Source of the DNA: Colletes latitarsis
Lineage: Eukaryota > Arthropoda > Insecta > Hymenoptera > Colletidae
Reading direction: 5' to 3'
Assembly: GCF_051014445.1 (NCBI RefSeq)
Contig: NC_135141.1
Location: 32,821,422-32,885,421 of the forward strand
Length of the DNA: 64,000 bases
Part shown: positions 7,660 through 22,392 of the stretch, piece by piece
Layout: each line of letters starts with the position of its first letter
Numbering within the stretch: the stretch's first letter is position 1
The notes under the pieces: generated by a model
What the model saw: the letters and a program-made list of their open reading frames with translations, nothing else
What the model was told of the DNA's origin: nothing
Databases searched by the model: none
Made by a program: the position numbers and the translations under genes

Positions 7660-10600
7660 CATCGGTATCTACGATCTTTTCAACGCCTCGGCCATTGCTT
7701 CTGAGCTTTAGCCTTATTTTATTTAGCTCGCGCGAACGGGAAATAAAATACAATAGGACAGCGAAAAGAGAAACTCTCGCGATAAGCGACGTTCAAAGTG
7801 TACGTCAAGATAACAGCTGCACACGTGATTTATTATTCGAGTGTGAAAGCTTTCCCGGATACCTGCATCTAATACGATTTCTTTCGATGCTCCCCGTTCG
7901 CGTTACGAAATAATTAAAAAGTTTCACCGAGGCGCTCTAGTGGAAACAAATTTAACATTTTGAGTCGATTAGTAAATTTTGATTCCAAAATTAATTTAGA
8001 ACTTTAACGCAGTGCAAAAGCTTTTAATAAAATTCTTTAGGTGCGTTACAAAGGAGACAAGATTTTTTGACTGATAAGGAGCACATAATTCTATTCGTGT
8101 CCAATCTCTTCGGCTCCCAACGGTACTATTGGTAGGCATTCAATACACAAACATAAACAATTACACCACTAATGACACAGACAGTGTCTCGGGTTTGCTC
8201 GTATTGTCATGGGAACAGAATTCACGACCTGAGTCCAGAAGCGTTGCTGTTATCTCATGGTGTCCCTCGGGAATGATCGTTTAACTTCCCAACAGAAGGA
8301 ACTATCTCGTACAAATTACTTGAAATAATCTTTGCAAATGTGCTTTTCATAAATTTTGTCCGGAGACGGTAATGCCGCATTAAACTTATCTTTCGTAATG
8401 TGCACGAGAATTAAACAGACTTCAATTATTTTTATAATTTCGTTTCAGCTACGGTAAAGTAAATTTTTTTAAAAATCCTAATTTATCTAAGAAAATGTCT
8501 TAATGCAAACCGTAGTTGTAGTAGATGCTTGACGATAAAATTATTTTTGAAAACGTAGCTATACTGTATTAATCGAGCCCAAAGATGGTTGTATAAATCA
8601 AAGTCGTAGATTTCGTTTCGACAATGCATATATCCGTGCGTACGCATTTCGAAACGCTAAAGCGTGTTATTATCGAAGCATAAACTCATAGAACTGCCGC
8701 AATATCCGCATCAAGTATTGCGTTTCAGACACTTTCACGTCTTCCAAACAGAGAAAACGTCGAATCGTGCTCGCAATATCAACGAAAAGACTTTCGTCTC
8801 TGTCGCGCATAAGTATCGCGCATTACGTCCACCGGAAGAAGAACGAAACCGGTAAATGGGACTGGAAAATCCCAGTTAGGCGCTTCGTTCGAATTAATAG
8901 GAACGTAGAACACGTTTAGAAAAACATTTGATATTCTAGTTGGATGGAGTATGATCTGAAAAGCATATATGAAAAGAATAATAATAACAGTTTTTTACGA
9001 ACAAATGGTGCACGAGACCAAGTAGAAACGCGTGCAGCGCTAACAGGTCTATTAATTTCTACCTGTTTTCGCCATTTCAAGGCCAATTGAAAGTACAGTT
9101 AGGAAGTTGTGGGGGTTCGATTTTTCGTGACGTTGATAAAAATGCATATCAGGCGTGAGGTGCTATACGATCTCGTTGTTTTCTGTTTATCGTCATAGTG
9201 CGCGTGGTTTAGGTCGCGTGCTGCCGCGAAATCGGTATGCGGGCCAAAATAAATGTAACTCGTAGGAGCCTTGACGTGCTCGTCGTAAGAAGAAATTAAG
9301 ATGGCCGGATAACATCTGCTACGACCCCCGGCATTTTAGTCTGGGGGCAGCTAGAAACACTTCGCGTGCACCGTGGCCACGGACATCGCGAATATGGTTC
9401 TTGTTACGAGTGTACTTTCACGGGTATGTTCACTCGTTTGCGATACATGCATGCGAATGTCTAACAAAAATGGGTAAAATTTGTATTCGAATAAAAAATT
9501 TCGAGTATATCTTCACTGGCTTCTAAAGGAAATCCCTCAAGTTGCAAGGAATAGAAATGTTCAATTTACGAATCACGTCTGGGGGTTCATTTTAAGTAAT
9601 CATGTTTGTCGTAAATTTGTGATTGTACAATTTTTAGACGTCTACATGAATTACACATTTTTAAGAATTTTTATTTGTCCGTCTATTAGTTCGAAAGCAA
9701 CTTTAATTACCACCACCGTTCTACTCTATACATAGGAATGACCAGGCTATTTATCATAGCAATTGTACCCAACAGGAGTGACTAAAAATTATAAATAAAA
9801 TTTAGGTGTTCGCTACCGGGTCACATGAAATACACAACATGACCCTAAATTAGACCAACTTGAAATATCGGCTATAAAACATGACAAAATTCCTGCCACC
9901 AGAGGGGTTGTTAGAAACTGTAAAATGTATATCTCGCTTATGCTTGTTTTCACGGTGAAAGCATTTATGGCATAATTTATCGGAAGTTAAATTTAAAAAC
10001 TTTTTTGTTTGTACATCAATATTCGATATACAAATACAACTAAAAATAAAACTGTTGGCAGAAACGATTTTAACAGGGCGAAGCTCTGCAAATAACTGCT
10101 CAGTAACGAATAAAAAATAAACAACTGTCTATCTCTTGCATTTTAACGATAAAAATGTAAATTATTTAACCATGAGATACTAATGTAAACAAAATGGATT
10201 TTAATTTTAGCGAGGCCTGTTTCTTCCTAGTACCTAAAGATTACAAATATGTAACTAATAACTTTTTGATATAAATAACTGAATACTTTGTGTAGGAACA
10301 GGAACGAAATTAGATATCGCGTGACTAGTAAATTGAAGTTTTCTAAAATGATAAATCAACTCGATTTTACAAATTTGATACCACAATTTTGTAAAAAATA
10401 AAAACAATACAGAAATTTCGATAGCAGAGTTCTTTTAAATGGACAAATACTGACACTGCAGAGCGAAAGAAAGAACTGTCCCGATTTAAGAGAAATGTGG
10501 TACACGAGTAAGAAGAATATGGACAGCGGCAAGTGATTTTGCCTTATTCAGGCTGACTATAATGTCTGACTCACAATGGGACTTTAACAGAAGGTCTTTT

Positions 10601-12270
10601 TCCCCCCCGTAGAATACACTGGCCTTATTCCTTGACTGGACAGTTTTGACGTCAACACAAACGGTACCATCACAATGCATTCGAACTCGTAGTCTCCTTT
10701 AAAATACGCGCTTCAAAATGAACCGCGTAGCTTTATTTAGACCTTTCTTTTTGTAAGACTAATATGATCCCGTTAAATATGTACGCAGGATGCACCTACT
10801 AACTGGGTCAGACTACAACTCTATTCCAAATAAAGATAGAAAAAAATTATGCAGAACAATTTTTCACTGTTTCGCACGTTTTATCGTACTACTGTGAAAT
10901 TGTTTTCACACTGGTACATTATTTTTAATAATAATTTCTCTTTACGACAATCTGATCGAACTATTTCTCTTTACTTATTAACATTCACGAGCAGTATCAA
11001 AATTTTGGTGGAACAGAAATCTTGCAAACAAGGCAAAAACGGGCTTATAGCGGGAATAATGCTTGGACGTCACTATTCAAGAGACGCTTTTCCACTCTTC
11101 TTCCAAGCTGCCTCGCTATTCGTTAATCCTCAACGTAACTCATAATCCTGCGCAGCTGGAAAGCGCACTGACAAGATAGGTGCGTTATCATCATTGTTCA
11201 AAAAGATACTCAGATGGATAAAATTCGTATCTAAATTAAGATTCTCCATACGACCAGGAAATCTTGCTAGGACTCATCTTTTTTTCATACACTACATTTG
11301 ATATAATACAATTTTCTCTAAAAACATTAATGAAATTTAAACAAACTCATGTAAACTGCTTTATGAACAAAACAAATCCGCGTAACTTCAGGACTCATTA
11401 ATAAAAAAAAAATTACCGAGGTTAAACAGAAAAAATTGCAAAGTTGACCTTATTTTTCGATCCAGGGCCGAAGTTATTTCCCTAGAGACTCGTTTACACG
11501 TGGTGGCTGCAAAGTACTGATTTCATGGAACAATGTTATTGGAAAAAATTGTTCAATTTTCTTTACGCAGAATATGACAGAATAAAATGACAAACAATTA
11601 TAATTTTGTCTGGTACTGTTCATCAATTTAACGTTCTCACTGTCTATATTTGTTTATATCTAAAAACAAAAACAACTATTTGTTTTTGAATTGAAATGAA
11701 AATCGTATCGTTGTTCATACTAACAAAATTATTAATTAAAAAATAAATAAAAAGCAGATATGACTGTATTTATACTGTTGTTGGTACAGTGCAATTGTGC
11801 TCTCTTTAAGCAGACATTAAAGCCTAATTGCTTTTGCGTATTCTGATTGACATTGTACTCTAATTAGAAGCCTGATAATTGCTCCAGCGTGTCCTAATTG
11901 ACACAAGAGTCGAACCGCACCCCATGAGTTTTTAATTCCGATTGTCTTACCGACCGAAATTAAAAATTCCCCAGAGACTCATGATTTCTTCTCGCGACCT
12001 ACTCCACAAAAGAAACGTATAACCACCACGTAGTTAGGTACCTTGTAAACGCTACTTTACGACCAAGTTGTTACATAGACGTAATAACGCGAAAGCTTTC
12101 TCATAAAGAAACTTGAGATTGCTATATCGACGTTAAAAAAAACGCATAAACAGCCCCGGTGTAACGATGATAATGTAAATCGTAAAAATAATATGAAAAC
12201 TAAAACTCCAGGATCGATTAATCGCATTGGTCGACGCAAAGTGGTTTCCAAATGTATTTTTTTTTCATTT
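7660..12270. other. Non-coding stretch, nothing recognised
   Basis: No recognisable protein, tRNA or repeat. A CCCCC/GGGGG hairpin near 9325-9350 is the only local structure noticed. Open frames here are short, and none matches a known family. Confidence 0.25.
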
Positions 12271-12274
12271 TTCA

Positions 12275-12426
12275 GTAAATGTTGTGGCTTTCAACCACTT
12301 CAGAGAAACGTGTGTAATCGATATCGCGTCTCTTTTATTGGACGCCAGGATTTTTTAGTGTTGCATTTTGTCGACGTAAAACGTGATCTGGTCACAGATT
12401 CCATATTTTTAAATAATCTGGTACTG
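12275..12426 (+). other. Possible exon (weak)
   Basis: A 152-bp stretch open in one frame begins after a strong acceptor (a T-rich tract then CAG) and ends at ACT before GTAAGT. It would encode about 50 residues starting KCCGFQPLQRNVCNRY, with no recognised domain. The splice context is good, but no partner exon was found, so it may be chance. Confidence 0.2.
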
Positions 12427-12548
12427 TAAGTAAAAGAAAACTCTACACTATACTATTTATGTAGCAAACATAATAGAAGATTTATTCAAAATTATATATT
12501 TTCAACCTCGATATTTAATTTAAAATTTCTTTCTTCTATTATTCATAT

Positions 12549-12850
12549 AATTCTCTATTTGGATCATGATAGAGATCACTTTCATCGACCACAAACCGTA
12601 ATGCATCGTTCCTAATCGATCTTTCTGGGCTACTTAAAGAAACGCGTACAGCTGAATCGACCAAGAAGAGTTTAATATCTGCTGAATTGATTGCTCCAAC
12701 CATTCTTCTAAATCTACTCCCACGTTACTTTCATCGGAATCGCTAAAATGTAACCACCGAATAGGAACTTCTTCTGTATAAAAAGTTTTCACCACTATTT
12801 GATTCGTTCCCACTTTCAAAGTAAGATTCTTCCAAATTGCAATCAGCTCC
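12549..12850 (-). pseudogene. Possible broken coding sequence (unrecognised)
   Basis: On minus, from about 12848 down, one frame reads FTPELIAIWKNLTLKVG and continues through an acidic stretch (SDSDES, then VDLEEWLEQSIQQI) to a stop at 12634. The next protein-like text (VSLSSPERSIRNDALRF, then VVDESDLYHDPNRELYE) is in another frame, suggesting a frameshift or an unseen splice. No family was recognised. It could be an exon pair, a retro-copy or chance. Confidence 0.25.
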
Positions 12851-12989
12851 GGAGTGAATCATTCCGAGATATTCATAAGGTTTCTTCCGCTGATTTTATG
12901 AATTTTCTTTCCATTCTGGAGTCACGATCCCATCTGTTCCTTCGATATACTCACATCTCTGATTTATTTTCAGGAAAGCTTTATTTTAC

Positions 12990-14720
12990 TTAACGATCGA
13001 AGCATAAAAACGAGATTACACCGACTAAGGAATTAAACAAAGGTCTAACGAAGCAACCAGAGCAAATCAATACGAGGCATTCCCTTCTGGAGGCTCGTCG
13101 AATTAATTTTACGAATCAGATAGCGATATTCACAGTGTTTCAGAAAGTGATCTTAAATAATCTTTGAGCGATGGCCTCATACCTTGCGGCGCTCTAAATT
13201 ATTCAATGGAATTTAAATGATTTCTATCGACCTTTGAAGCACCTGTAACTATTGATTGATAAAATGTAGCCAGAAGGTTGGGAATAAAATACAACCGGAG
13301 CGAGAAATGGAAATATCTTGCTCCGTTACAATTTCTATCGAACAGAGGTAAACATTATGGAAATCATACTCCGTGCATCCTCTTAAAACAGAATCGAATT
13401 ACGATTTCAAGAGCTGACCGCGCTAGGACCGCTTCCAACTTTTCAATGAAAACGAAGCCTCGATACGCGATACATGCAACGCTAAAAAACTTTACAGATT
13501 ATTTTATCCTCCACCGACGTCCACGTTCGACCCTTTGTAAAAAGTAATTTAACTGCGAAGGGCTGCTTTCGTTCAAATTTTTAGAACAAACTGGAGCTCT
13601 TTCAAACAGTGAAAAATTTGACTGAAAATTTAGGTAGAAACTATTGAAACGCTGATAATTTAATCCCAAATTTTGGCCTCGCGGAAATTTCGATGCCTTC
13701 TTGTTGAAACCGAATAGCGACGGGAAATTCAATTTCATACTTGAAAAATGTCTGAATCGTGTCAACATAACAAGCCGATGTCAACGCCTCGGGAATCCTG
13801 GCTGTGACAGTTCTAACCGCAAGCAATAGTCTCGAAACGCGCGGGTGGTTCTCCTTCCTACCGGAAGTCCACTTCAACTTCTTTAGAGTTACACAACTAT
13901 ATTTTACTTAACGAATAACGATTGTCCAAATGAATTTCGTAATGCAAGTTACTTTCTTGACAATGATATTTTTAATAACAACTATGGCGGAGTTCTTTTT
14001 GCATGTTTCTCGTTACAGGTGCCTCAAACTGTTGACTTTACAGTTGTTTTTGTGAAATTTCAAATCATTGAAAGCACATTAGTACACTAATGATTCGTAG
14101 TTATTAATATTGACAATCTCAGGCTTGTTTTTCCGCCACCCTTTGTACGCCATTTGTCGTTCGGTAGGGAAGCAAACATATCACAGAACCAGGAATCTGA
14201 CTCCAAGTTTGAGTTAACAATTTTGAAGGATCATTTCAACAGACGACCGGTTCTGGAGCAAATTCTACGAACCTAACGAAGTTTCATTCGTCACTGAACA
14301 TAGAACAGTTATCACTTCAGCCATTTTGAAATGAAGGAGCGTTAAGGGCGCGATAGAAGGGAAGTTAATGTCTTCGGAGGAATTTGATAGTTAGACAGTT
14401 GAAAGGAACTGGCAGTATAATTAATTAGTTTCCAAAGTGCTAAGGTTTCCAACAATTAGCCAGTCGCTAACTACGAAGTTAACACTAGAGCGAATATGTA
14501 GTAAAATTCAAATTCAACGAAGCTTTCGTGGCTCGAAACACTAGTTCACAAAAAACTAGAAACTGAGACTGAGTTTTTTTTATCTTTGCAGAATTTCGCG
14601 TAAACAAGTGAAATAATTCTTTAGGGAGGAAAATCACTCCGCCGGAACTCTGCGACAAATAGGACAGGCGGATATAGCGTTTGAGATTTCGATGAATAAA
14701 GTGAAAAAAATCACGTTTAA
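12990..14720. other. Non-coding stretch, nothing recognised
   Basis: AT-rich sequence with short open frames only and no recognised repeat or gene. Confidence 0.25.
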
Positions 14721-14729
14721 CGAGGCAGC

Positions 14730-14770
14730 ATATAAAAATGAGACATTTTTACGTCTCATTTTTTTCGCTG
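14730..14770. other. Small perfect hairpin
   Basis: AAAAATGAGAC and GTCTCATTTTT enclose an 8-base loop (ATTTTTAC), with CAGC / GCTG as an outer arm. It is too short for a MITE and lacks a known role. Confidence 0.5.
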
Positions 14771-17700
14771 AAAAATAGCGAACCAAACTGCACGATGATA
14801 TAAACGTAATGAGCTTGCATAGTGAACACAGTTTATTACAAAAGTCATTAGAAACTTTATGAGTTTTTTAAAACTATTTCGTTCGATAAGAGATTATGAA
14901 AGTAGAACGATCAAGATAAAATTAATAAATAAAGAACGTTAGAAAACGTACACGAAGGTACGACATAGAGTTTCAAAAATAGAACGTTGTCAAACTATAC
15001 ACCAGAAAGCGTACTTTTCCGCGCGATTGTTCATGCTAGATAAATAGAAAATTCAATACCAAGTTTCACTCGAAGAAAATAAAGACAAAACGAACGTCTA
15101 ATAATTCTAAAACTAATTCAGAACTTCTGAAAACTAGTCCAATATCCCTACTTCTGGAACTTGTTAAGCATTCTTGGAATGTACTTTTCGAAAACGAAGA
15201 AAAGTGATATTTATTAACGTTTTCAATATCGCGTTCTAAAAGGAATATTACAAAATAACGACGTCGTTCGAAATTCCAACAGTTTCGAGCAAAATTATTA
15301 ATCAAAGTGCAAGTATATTAAAATTCACAGCTGTCCTGAAATCCTAATTGGTGTCTAGGTGTATTATTATGCGTACAATTTTGTGGATATTACACTCCAT
15401 AAACGTACCACGGTTCTAGCTGCATTCCAAGACTGTTCAAAAGATTCTTTTAGGGTATCTTTGGAAACGCACACGGAAAGATTTATCGATCCAGTAATTT
15501 TTCCTGCAACAGACGCAGTGCGCAATTTCCGTCGCGGAAAATTTCCAACTCGTAGCCAAAACACGCGAGCTTGTTAATAAATGTATGAATTCAATCGAAA
15601 CACGCTTTCTTTCATCAACGAGTGTGCTTAAATTAGTCGTAATAGCTGTACATTCTTTGGATGTTTGTCATGGATTGTTTAAGTTGCATTGCAATTTAAT
15701 TGGACGCTAAATAAGGTTTGCAAGAAATTCCAATTCGATCGTATATTTTTTTTAAATTAATACACGTGAATCTAAGAAATTTCTCGCACTATGTAAATTC
15801 GGAATAGAACAAAGAAAATTTCACAAAGAATGTTACAAATTATACAAGGTGATTCTGGAAACTGGGACGTCGTATCTCTTTCGGGTTTCAGGCTGAACAA
15901 ATGGTGCAGGAAACCGTTGAATGGCTTAAGGTGGTGTAACTTTGTATGGTCCCCCTCGCTACTTCTTTTCAAAAGTGCAACGATGCACGTGCAGTCTTTT
16001 TTTTGTAAACGGAACCATAGATTTCCTTCGCATAAATTTACATTTTCCAGCTCGTTCGTAAGAAACTCTAAGGCGCGAGCATTGAAAATAAAATCAGCGC
16101 AAATAAAATTTAGAAGAACCTCTTAGAATATTTACTTTTCAATATTCGTACCAGATTTGAGATTCAAAATAAACTTTCGAGAATGTATTCTTAAATAATA
16201 ATGTAAATAATACAAATACGTCGATTTAATCGTTCGCTTAATTTCAATTAGAACCAAATGATATCGTATCGATATTATCGTACCTAAAGCAAGTAGAAAT
16301 ACCAAGCAATGGTCAGACGCGTTCGCCAAGTCATACTAACAAGTCACAATTTTCTCAACAAAGCTTAGTACGAATAAATTTTAGATTCAATTTTAATGAT
16401 CGGTAATGTGTTAAAATTTCCAACATTACAAAAAAAATATAAAGTAGCCAATCGTTTTAGACGATAGTATACGTCGATTGATACGTGACAGGTATAGATT
16501 CGAGCAAATAAAATTATTCTAGGATATCCATCGCACGTAACCCTATAAATGATATAACAAATACCTCGAGCATTAAATCGGTATTACCATCTAATATTCT
16601 CGTGTGCCTTGGCAATCGTTCAGATGAAAAAAGTTATTTCGACATGAAAGAAGAAATAGTCCGTCGTAAATTGGAGGAATATCATACATTGAATACAAAT
16701 CTTTTGATGTAGGAAGAAAATCTGAACGTAGATTACCTCATCGTTTCAAGTCTCGGTATTTTCCTCCGATACCTCGGTGCGCGAAAGAAAAAGTATTCGA
16801 CAAAACGTTGCGTAATACGTAAGAAAAATGAGCAACGCGAAGATATATGGTTATTTTCCCATCGTTTTAATGTCGTTCTTCGAATTATCGAAATGAAAAT
16901 AATTTTTCGTATTTAAGCTCGTATTTCTCTAAATATATAAAGCGTTGATAAACGTTTGAGATTAATTGTTTCTAAGCGTCGAACGATATCGGATCCCGAG
17001 ATAAATCGACCGGGAGTACGAAGAGATTAATATCTACTGTCGCTCTTTAGGTGTTTAGTGTCTACCACTCTAACTATTACGTAGTTATCTCTACTGGCAA
17101 AACTTTATCATTAAATATCTCGTAAATTGTTAACCGTATGCCCACAAAACCGTAATCACTAGCTTCAGTATTCCAAGCTCCATCATTCTGTGCAAAATCA
17201 CACTGACCGTACTTGTGCTTAGGAGCCGGTCCTTTGTGAACTTTCAACTCCGTCACGCTTGTCTCCGCTATTCTGCCCTAAACGTACTCGGAAGGAACAT
17301 CCGAGAAGCCCACTAACTCCCAACTTTGCAAGTTTCTCGATCAGCCAAAAATAAGAGCCACATATCCCTTTCGGCCACGGTAACTGAATTTCTAGTGGCG
17401 AAACTACCCTCCAAAGTTTCATCCTTTAATGCAATTTTTAAAATTATTCAAGGTACCAGAAAGTTTTCGAACAAATTCCTTATCATTTCCAACGAAGAAT
17501 AAGACGTTGTACAAAAATAATAAAAAGATACAAAAATACACTTATACTTTAATTTGAATTTTGTAAAGATATATTTTTATTTTTAATTCACAAGTACCTA
17601 CTTCGTACGAGAGATAAGTTAAATTTTATTCGAATAACAGATCACGAAGAGAAATACTATATAGAGTGATCTATTTGCTACTGGCATTCGTTCAAGCAAT

Positions 17701-20700
17701 TATTCAAACAAGATTTATTCGTAAGGTTATACTTCGAAGGTATTTCTTCCCAGAAGCAAACGAATCGAAAACGATCACCAAGCGATTCCAGGAATATTTA
17801 CCTGTCCTTTCGATCGTCAAAAAATTCATAGCCCGACACAGAGTTTCGAAACCATAGATTGCGTAGTTAATTTGTCATTTTCGAATAGTGCGTGTTCGAA
17901 TCGAAGAGGGTGAGAGCGAGAAAGAGGGATGATAGGGTATAACGACTGCATCTCACGCGACAGAGCTCGAAACCCGGAATTATCGATTACTGCGGACAGC
18001 AGTGACGTCTATGTAGAAAGTATCACCGAAATCATTTCGTGCCCCGATACAAATTTGCATATAAAATTATTTCGATACAACGTTTCGTAAAACGGTTACA
18101 CGCTTCTGAGGGTAAATAGTTTCCAAATTGTATTCGATAACCTGTATTCCCGGAGCGAAGCTAACGAATGCATCCACCCCCCGCAGCAAAGATCTATTTC
18201 ACGGAATTTTCAACGGTAAATTATTTGAAATAAAGACAATGGGAATCGCGATACTCCATCGTGGAGATACAAATTGGAGGAGACTGAAATATCCAACGGC
18301 GATTTAGAGAAAGCGTCGAGGGCTCGGAATAACGATGCATCCGACGATGTCCAATTATTTTGAGCAATCGTTAAAGTAAATTAAACGCCGTAGTCCCCGG
18401 TACGAAAGTTGCGGGTTTAATCTTTTGTCCTAGCGTTAATTAATTCGACGATACCCAGGCAATTAAAATGCATCGTGTCACGCTGCGTTATTTATATTTT
18501 ACGAACGGATACAATATGTCGCGTGTAATCAGGTTCGCTTTACGCCACTTAACGCGAAATGTCGCAAACGTTGCGGACGTCGACGCGTAATAACGTTTAA
18601 CTACTTTGATGTCGAAAAACCATTAACCTTTAGCAGTCGAACGAGACGCGTGTATGCAACTATTTCATATCTGATTTGATAAATAACTGAATATATACGC
18701 GGATTATTCCGTGCGTGATAGAGCACTTTTTAGAGCACTTCGAATTGTTTAGCAATTTGGATACGGTGGTTCAAAGTGATATTCGAACGTGGTATTTTTC
18801 AGAATTTTAAAGATTTACGATTCTATCGACTGTTAAATGTTTTTAAATTAATTATTATTAACGATTCCTTAAAATAGGCCCTTTCTAAAGAATTTCTACT
18901 AAAGTACAGTAAAATTTCGATTAACTGGAATACACGAAGATAGTAACGAGCTACGATGTGACTCCCCCGCACAATAAGGGATCCTGAGACACGCGCTGTT
19001 ACTTATTCCACTCTGGCCACGTACGTCACTCAAGTCAATCTGCACGCACCTGCACGATCATAAAGGCAGCCGACATGCCGCATTGTTGGATCTCCTCGAA
19101 ATCCTTCCGTGCATTACAATCCTAACTTCGACACGGATCCATGTAGCTCTATTACGAATCAATCGATACTCTCCGGACAGGAAGGACTGATTTGCAATTC
19201 GCTTCAGGCCGACCAACAATGAGCCATTAACTTAGTTCACTCCGTATTTGGTACAATGAACAAAGATCAATGCTTTTCTATACAACGTACAAATTAAATT
19301 TATTTTAGTAAAGGTAGAATTTAAACGAGTATAAAAAACTATTACTTGAGCAATGGAGAGTATATAACTAGTTTATATTTTATAAAATAAGACTTTGACG
19401 AGTGAAGAAATTGGAGTAATAAAAGAAGAATTAGATTACCGATGAAGGAGAATTAATGATGTACAAATTAAATCTATCTATGTTAATAAAATAAAAAATA
19501 CTTTGACAAGGATTTAATCGAGTGTGAAGCATAAGAAAGTAGCATTACGTTGAGTATTGGTGAATACGTAACTAGTCTAGTTACTATTCTAGAAAGTAAG
19601 CGTTCGATAGGTGGAGAGAAATCGGAGTAACAAGGATTGGGTGTGGTTGGTCAAGGATTGGTTACATAGCAAAACTGTAGGAAGGGATCGTGACAAGGTT
19701 GAGGTGCGGGTCAAAGAAAGAGAAATGCAAGTGGGAAGTCACGAAAAGGGATGGAGAGTCAAGAAAAGCAGATAGGGTCAAGGTGGTCGCGTAGAAACAC
19801 CCTAATTTATAGCTCCTTTGACCCATCGACACAAGGGCCAGCAAGAATCTGTCGATTTTTCAGAGTCGCAAGAAACGTGGTTCTTTCACTGTTGCCAAAT
19901 GTGATTAGAGATAAACCTTTGAGGAAAGGTGAGTGACACTTCAATCGTGAAATATTAATCTTATTTTAGTAAATTTGAAAATAAAATCAACGTCAAGAGT
20001 TCTAAAAATTAATATAGTTTAGAAAAATTAGAGATTTACAAAATTACACTCTGCTCGTTTTTCACCGATCAAAATAGTCCAGATCGTTCAGTTTGATTGT
20101 GTTTATACCGAATGACACTTGGCTACCAAGCTTGTAAAAGACACGTGCACACAATCCTAGCTTCTCTTCGGCTACTTTCTGTACACGAAGTGTTTACAGC
20201 GCTGCAGGGGCGTTTGGCGAGCGTACTATTTCGGTTCGATACGCCTTCCTTAGTCAAACCATACCCCCAGCTTGGTTCGCCATCGTTTACACCAAGCGTT
20301 TGGTATCAATAAGGTGCAAAGTACGTGGTACACCTACCAAATGTATACTAAGCTATTAATCGATTTCGAAAGCTGCGCGCGGAATATGTGTTTTCGAGCA
20401 TATTCGAGGCTTCGAGCCTGCTTCTGATCGCAAGCAAATTGAAATTTTCATCCGGTGGAATGTCTGGTAAAATTCACGAGCATGATTGGTATTATGACTA
20501 TGCATAGAGTGTTCTAAGTACATATTTCAGCGTGCATGCATTCCTCAACACTAGAACTACCGAAGTGATCGAAATAAAAATTGTAAAAAATTTACTGTGA
20601 TTTTCTGTAAGAGAACGAATCGACAATTATTCCCATTGATTCCATTGATATAAACAAATACGCCATAATTCTAGTTCATGTTCGTTGCTGGAAAAACATT

Positions 20701-21290
20701 TTTCAATAATAATAGATAAAACCACAGTCGGATAAGTTTTGCGAATTCCCTCGATTCTTTTATTTCTATTCTGCAACGAGTTCCAATGGCGCCCGTCTGG
20801 CGCTCTCGTTTTTAGGCGAGTACAGTGAACGCAAAAGCCAATAAGAATCGAATACCAAAATTTATTTACTTAAAATCTTTTAATCGATATGACTTTTAAT
20901 TTTCAAGCTGAGACGTTAAAAGAGAGAAATTTGAATAGCATTCATGAATTTTAAGTCACGAAAACAAGTAATAAGACAAATTTTAAGTTGCGTGTCTGCG
21001 ATTGTCTAAACGTTTTGATCTCGTAAAGAATTGCACGTTTTTGGTCTGGCAATGAAAGCTAAGCGTTGAAACGTTAAAAACTAAGTGTTTTGAAGGAACA
21101 GCTGCCTGGGATATCGACGCTCTAGTAGCCTAATTATACGAGAAACCGAGGCACGAGAAGCTATTTTATTTCGACGCAATTTCTGCGTTTCTGACGACAA
21201 CGTGTGACCACTTCTAGCGTTTTACTGCCTCGTCCTCAATAGCGACTGACGTATCGTAAACCCACGGGCGCGACACTCGCTATTAATGGC
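14771..21290. other. Long non-coding stretch
   Basis: No recognisable gene was found over 6.5 kb. One 65-bp open segment at 19864-19928 is bounded by TTTTTCAG and GTGAGT on plus (frame VARNVVLSLLPNVIRDKPLR), but no partner exon was found. A short imperfect hairpin occurs near 20300-20345. Confidence 0.25.
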
Positions 21291-21299
21291 TCTGCCAAA

Positions 21300-21440
21300 T
21301 GTACGTCGGCCGGTATAAAAGCTGTCGCAAGACGTAAAATCGTCTGATTGGTGCAATGACACAGGCGACTCGCCATTGGTGGCGCCCGGTTCCACCAATC
21401 GGAAGTTTCACTGCGTGATTTCGCGACTCGATTGGCTGCA
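21300..21440. promoter_or_regulatory. TATA plus clustered CCAAT boxes
   Basis: TATAAAA at 21314-21320 is followed within 120 bp by several ATTGG/CCAAT words (CTGATTGG, GCCATTGG, CCACCAATCGG, CGATTGGCTG) in a GC-richer patch. The clustering is promoter-like, but no coding exon was recognised on either side, and orientation is unclear because the CCAAT boxes lie on the plus-strand downstream side of TATAAAA. Confidence 0.3.
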
Positions 21441-22080
21441 TCGATTAGATTCTTCCTTTAAATCTCGTAGATACATTCAACAATAATTACTGCATTTTAT
21501 ACTTAAAACAATAGACAGAAATAACTCGAATATTTACTAGTGAAAATTCTATTTGGAAGAGCACACATTTTATTTTTAAAAGACTGTTCCCAACAGTCCT
21601 TTTATGAAAAAGCATCGAAATGTTTCCCACTCCGTGGTCAGCTCCTTCGGGACAATATCTTCATTCTGTATGCAGTGCAACGGGTTCGCTTACTTCTCCC
21701 AATACACTCAAGCCTACTGTATACACAAGTTAGTCGTAGATACACGATAAATAGTCTTTGAATCGCTAGACATCGTCAAACGATCGCCCTTAAGGGTACA
21801 TGCTTTATATCACGGTTCCATTCAGTCTTTGACTAAACCATAAACCTTTCCAAGGACAAATAACGGCTATCCGTTTAAAAAACATTCCCAAAATAAATCG
21901 AGTTATTGCCAGTTGGAATAGAAACTCCACCAGATGCAGAAGATTAATCTCTTTTTTCGAATCGGTTCAACCAACCCTTTTCAACCTAACGTCCTTTTCG
22001 CCAAATCTTTTCCAAAGTTAGCCAATCTATGTAATATAAATTCAAAAATTAAAAGTGCAAATGGAGTACTCGCAATTGAA

Positions 22081-22392
22081 TCGCAATTAAGCAGCCACCA
22101 GAAATCATGTTTAAGAAGAATGATTGCTAGATTGAATATGCAGAAATGCAAAACAATATTTGTTAACGTAGAGCTAAGCCTGCGTAAACTGACTATGAAC
22201 GAACAATCAAAATTTCAATGCACGGAAGCTATTGGTTGCCTGATGTATGCTATAACGAGTACCACAGGCCAGATATCGCATACATATGTAGTAAATTAAG
22301 TCAGTATATGGATCTGGACAACGAAAGTCATTGACCTAGCAGTTAAACGTATAATGAGAAACCATAACCCAGCAATACTACGTCTATACAAC
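22081..22392 (+). pseudogene. Relic of a copia-type retrotransposon polyprotein (RT end)
   Basis: The frame reads RLNMQKCKTI, then TEAIGCLMYAITST, then after a stop at 22297-22299 AVKRIMRN and LRLYN. These match, in order and spacing, the segment of Ty1/copia polyproteins between reverse transcriptase and RNase H: the FNMxxCK motif, the xxxIGSLMYLxxxTRPDI motif and the HWxAVKRIMRYLKGT motif. The TRPD word is degraded and an in-frame stop is present, so the copy is dead. No long terminal repeats were found around it. Upstream open frames at 21934-22080 may belong to the same relic. Confidence 0.7.
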
